This document shows, one piece after another, positions 62,888 to 64,000 of a DNA stretch of 64,000 bases. A program made the translations under genes and the position numbers. This DNA is from Ovis canadensis (Eukaryota; Chordata; Mammalia; Artiodactyla; Bovidae): contig NC_091262.1 of the NCBI RefSeq assembly GCF_042477335.2, positions 44,551,001-44,615,000 on the forward strand, written 5' to 3'. The notes beneath the pieces are model-generated. The model had not been told where the DNA came from. It searched no databases and saw nothing but the letters and a program-made list of their open reading frames with translations. Within the stretch, counting starts at the first letter, position 1. Each line of letters starts with the position of its first letter.

Positions 62888-63196
62888 CTTTTTTTATTGG
62901 AGGATAATTACTTTACAGTGTGGTGCTGGTTTCTGCCATACATCAACATGAGTCAGCCACAGGTACACATCTGGCTCCTCCCTCTTGAACCTCCCTCCCG
63001 TCTCCCACCCCATCCCACCCCTCCAGGTTGTCACAGAGCCCGGGGCTGAGCTCCCGGTGTCACACAGCACATTCCCCCTGGCTCTCTATTTTACATACGG
63101 TGTGTGTGCGCGTTTCCCTGCTACTCTGTCAATTCGCCCCACCCTCCCCAGCCCACACCGTGTCCGCAAGTCTGTTCCCTAAGTCTGCGCTGGAAT
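62888..63196 (-). repeat. ruminant L1 3' fragment, antisense
   Basis: TTTTTTTATTGGAGGATAAT, TTTCTGCCATACATCAACAT and CTGCTACTCTGTCAATTCG; young bovine L1 tail. Confidence 0.85.
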
Positions 63197-63751
63197 GACT
63201 TAGTAACGCTGTGTGATTCTGACTGTTCTGTTTTTCTAAGGCATAGTTAGCTCTGCTAACATGATTAACTGTCTCAATTTGATCTTCAGTAACTTTGTTT
63301 CTGAAGTCTCCGGTCATCTGCAGGCACAACTGCATTGTAATTTATCCAAAGTGATTTTAGTTTTTTAAAGAATGACTCTAATGTAGGCTTTATAAATACA
63401 GCCAAGATATTTTTCTAGAATCCTCTTGTTGTTCGCTCACAAGAGAATGTTAGTGAATTTAACAGCAGTAATGTCTCAGGTGTTATGCATTATACATCAA
63501 ATACATATCTAGTGTTTAATAATATGCTTAATTTCTTAAAAACAAAAGTTTGCTCCAAACTTTGTTATAGAAAAATAACTCACTGGGTCCTTATTTAAAG
63601 TTAATTTTTAAAATGCAAGAGTTAAACTATGAATACATTTTATTAATATGATATTGAACTGGTATTCTTTTCAAAATATTTCAGTCTTGTCACTATTCTT
63701 TATTTCTATTGTGTAATATTTTTAAAGGTATGACTATAATACTATTTTTTC

Positions 63752-64000
63752 GGAGAAGGCAATGGCACCCTACTCCAGTACTCTTGCCTGGAAAATCCAT
63801 GGACAGAGGAGCCTGGTAGGCTGCAGTCCATGGGATCGCTAAGAGTAGGGCACGACTGAGTAATTTCACTTTCACTTTTCACTTTCATGCATTGGAGGAG
63901 GAAATGGCAACCCACTCCAGTGTTCTTGCCTGCAGAATCCCAGGGGCGGGGGAGCCTGGTGGGCTGCCATCTATGGGGTCGCACAGAGTCGGACACGACT
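63752..64000 (+). repeat. BovA2 SINE (cut by window end)
   Basis: Dimeric BovA2 starting GGAGAAGGCAATGGCACCC; the second unit runs to the last base (GTCGGACACGACT). Confidence 0.95.

Larger units (their letters stand above)
62673..64000 (+). other. CHRNA5: CHRNA5 intron 5 (start)
   Basis: Begins at the expected donor GTCTGT and runs off the window; no sequence resembling the TM4 exon is present. About 63200-63750 is AT-rich with nothing recognised. Confidence 0.8.

Overview
This is nuclear DNA from a bovid (cattle-like) genome. It carries split vertebrate genes with GT-AG introns and CpG-island promoters. It is dense in repeats diagnostic of ruminants: BovB (RTE) LINEs, Bov-tA and BovA2 SINEs, ruminant-type L1 tails and CHR-type tRNA-derived SINEs. 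Sequence alone does not separate cattle from close relatives.

Three genes lie head to tail on the + strand, in the same order as human 15q25.1. (1) The 3' end of HYKK (hydroxylysine kinase): an internal exon at 57-240 and the terminal coding exon at 8297-8757, separated by an 8 kb intron. (2) All of PSMA4 (20S proteasome subunit alpha-3): CpG island at about 14.48-15.11 kb, probable noncoding exon 1 ending at 14747, and eight coding exons from ATG 16746 to TAG 21718 that join to exactly 261 codons plus stop. (3) Most of CHRNA5 (neuronal nicotinic receptor alpha-5): CpG island at about 40.0-40.7 kb and exons 1-5 from ATG 40358 to 62672 (422 codons). The exon encoding the fourth membrane segment lies beyond the window.

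Everything between these exons is intron or intergenic DNA filled with transposon copies. There are nine recognisable BovB pieces, one still open over a 408-codon reverse-transcriptase frame, one nested inside another, and one pair inverted head-on. About twenty Bov-tA/BovA2 SINEs are present, many with clean target-site duplications. There are three CHR SINEs, several L1 fragments of different ages, and old MIR, L2, MER5A and MER20 copies. Two recent tandem duplications (about 147 and 205 bp) are not explained by transposition.

The genes are functionally unrelated: lysine catabolism, protein turnover and cholinergic signalling. Their linkage is conserved synteny, not an operon. I found no new multi-gene system. 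The best leads are a mariner-derived hairpin resembling the bovine miR-2284/2285 family in a PSMA4 intron, a weak CHRNA5 exon-5 donor with a read-through frame, lineage-specific CHRNA5 and HYKK residues, and the BovB inverted structures next to CHRNA5.
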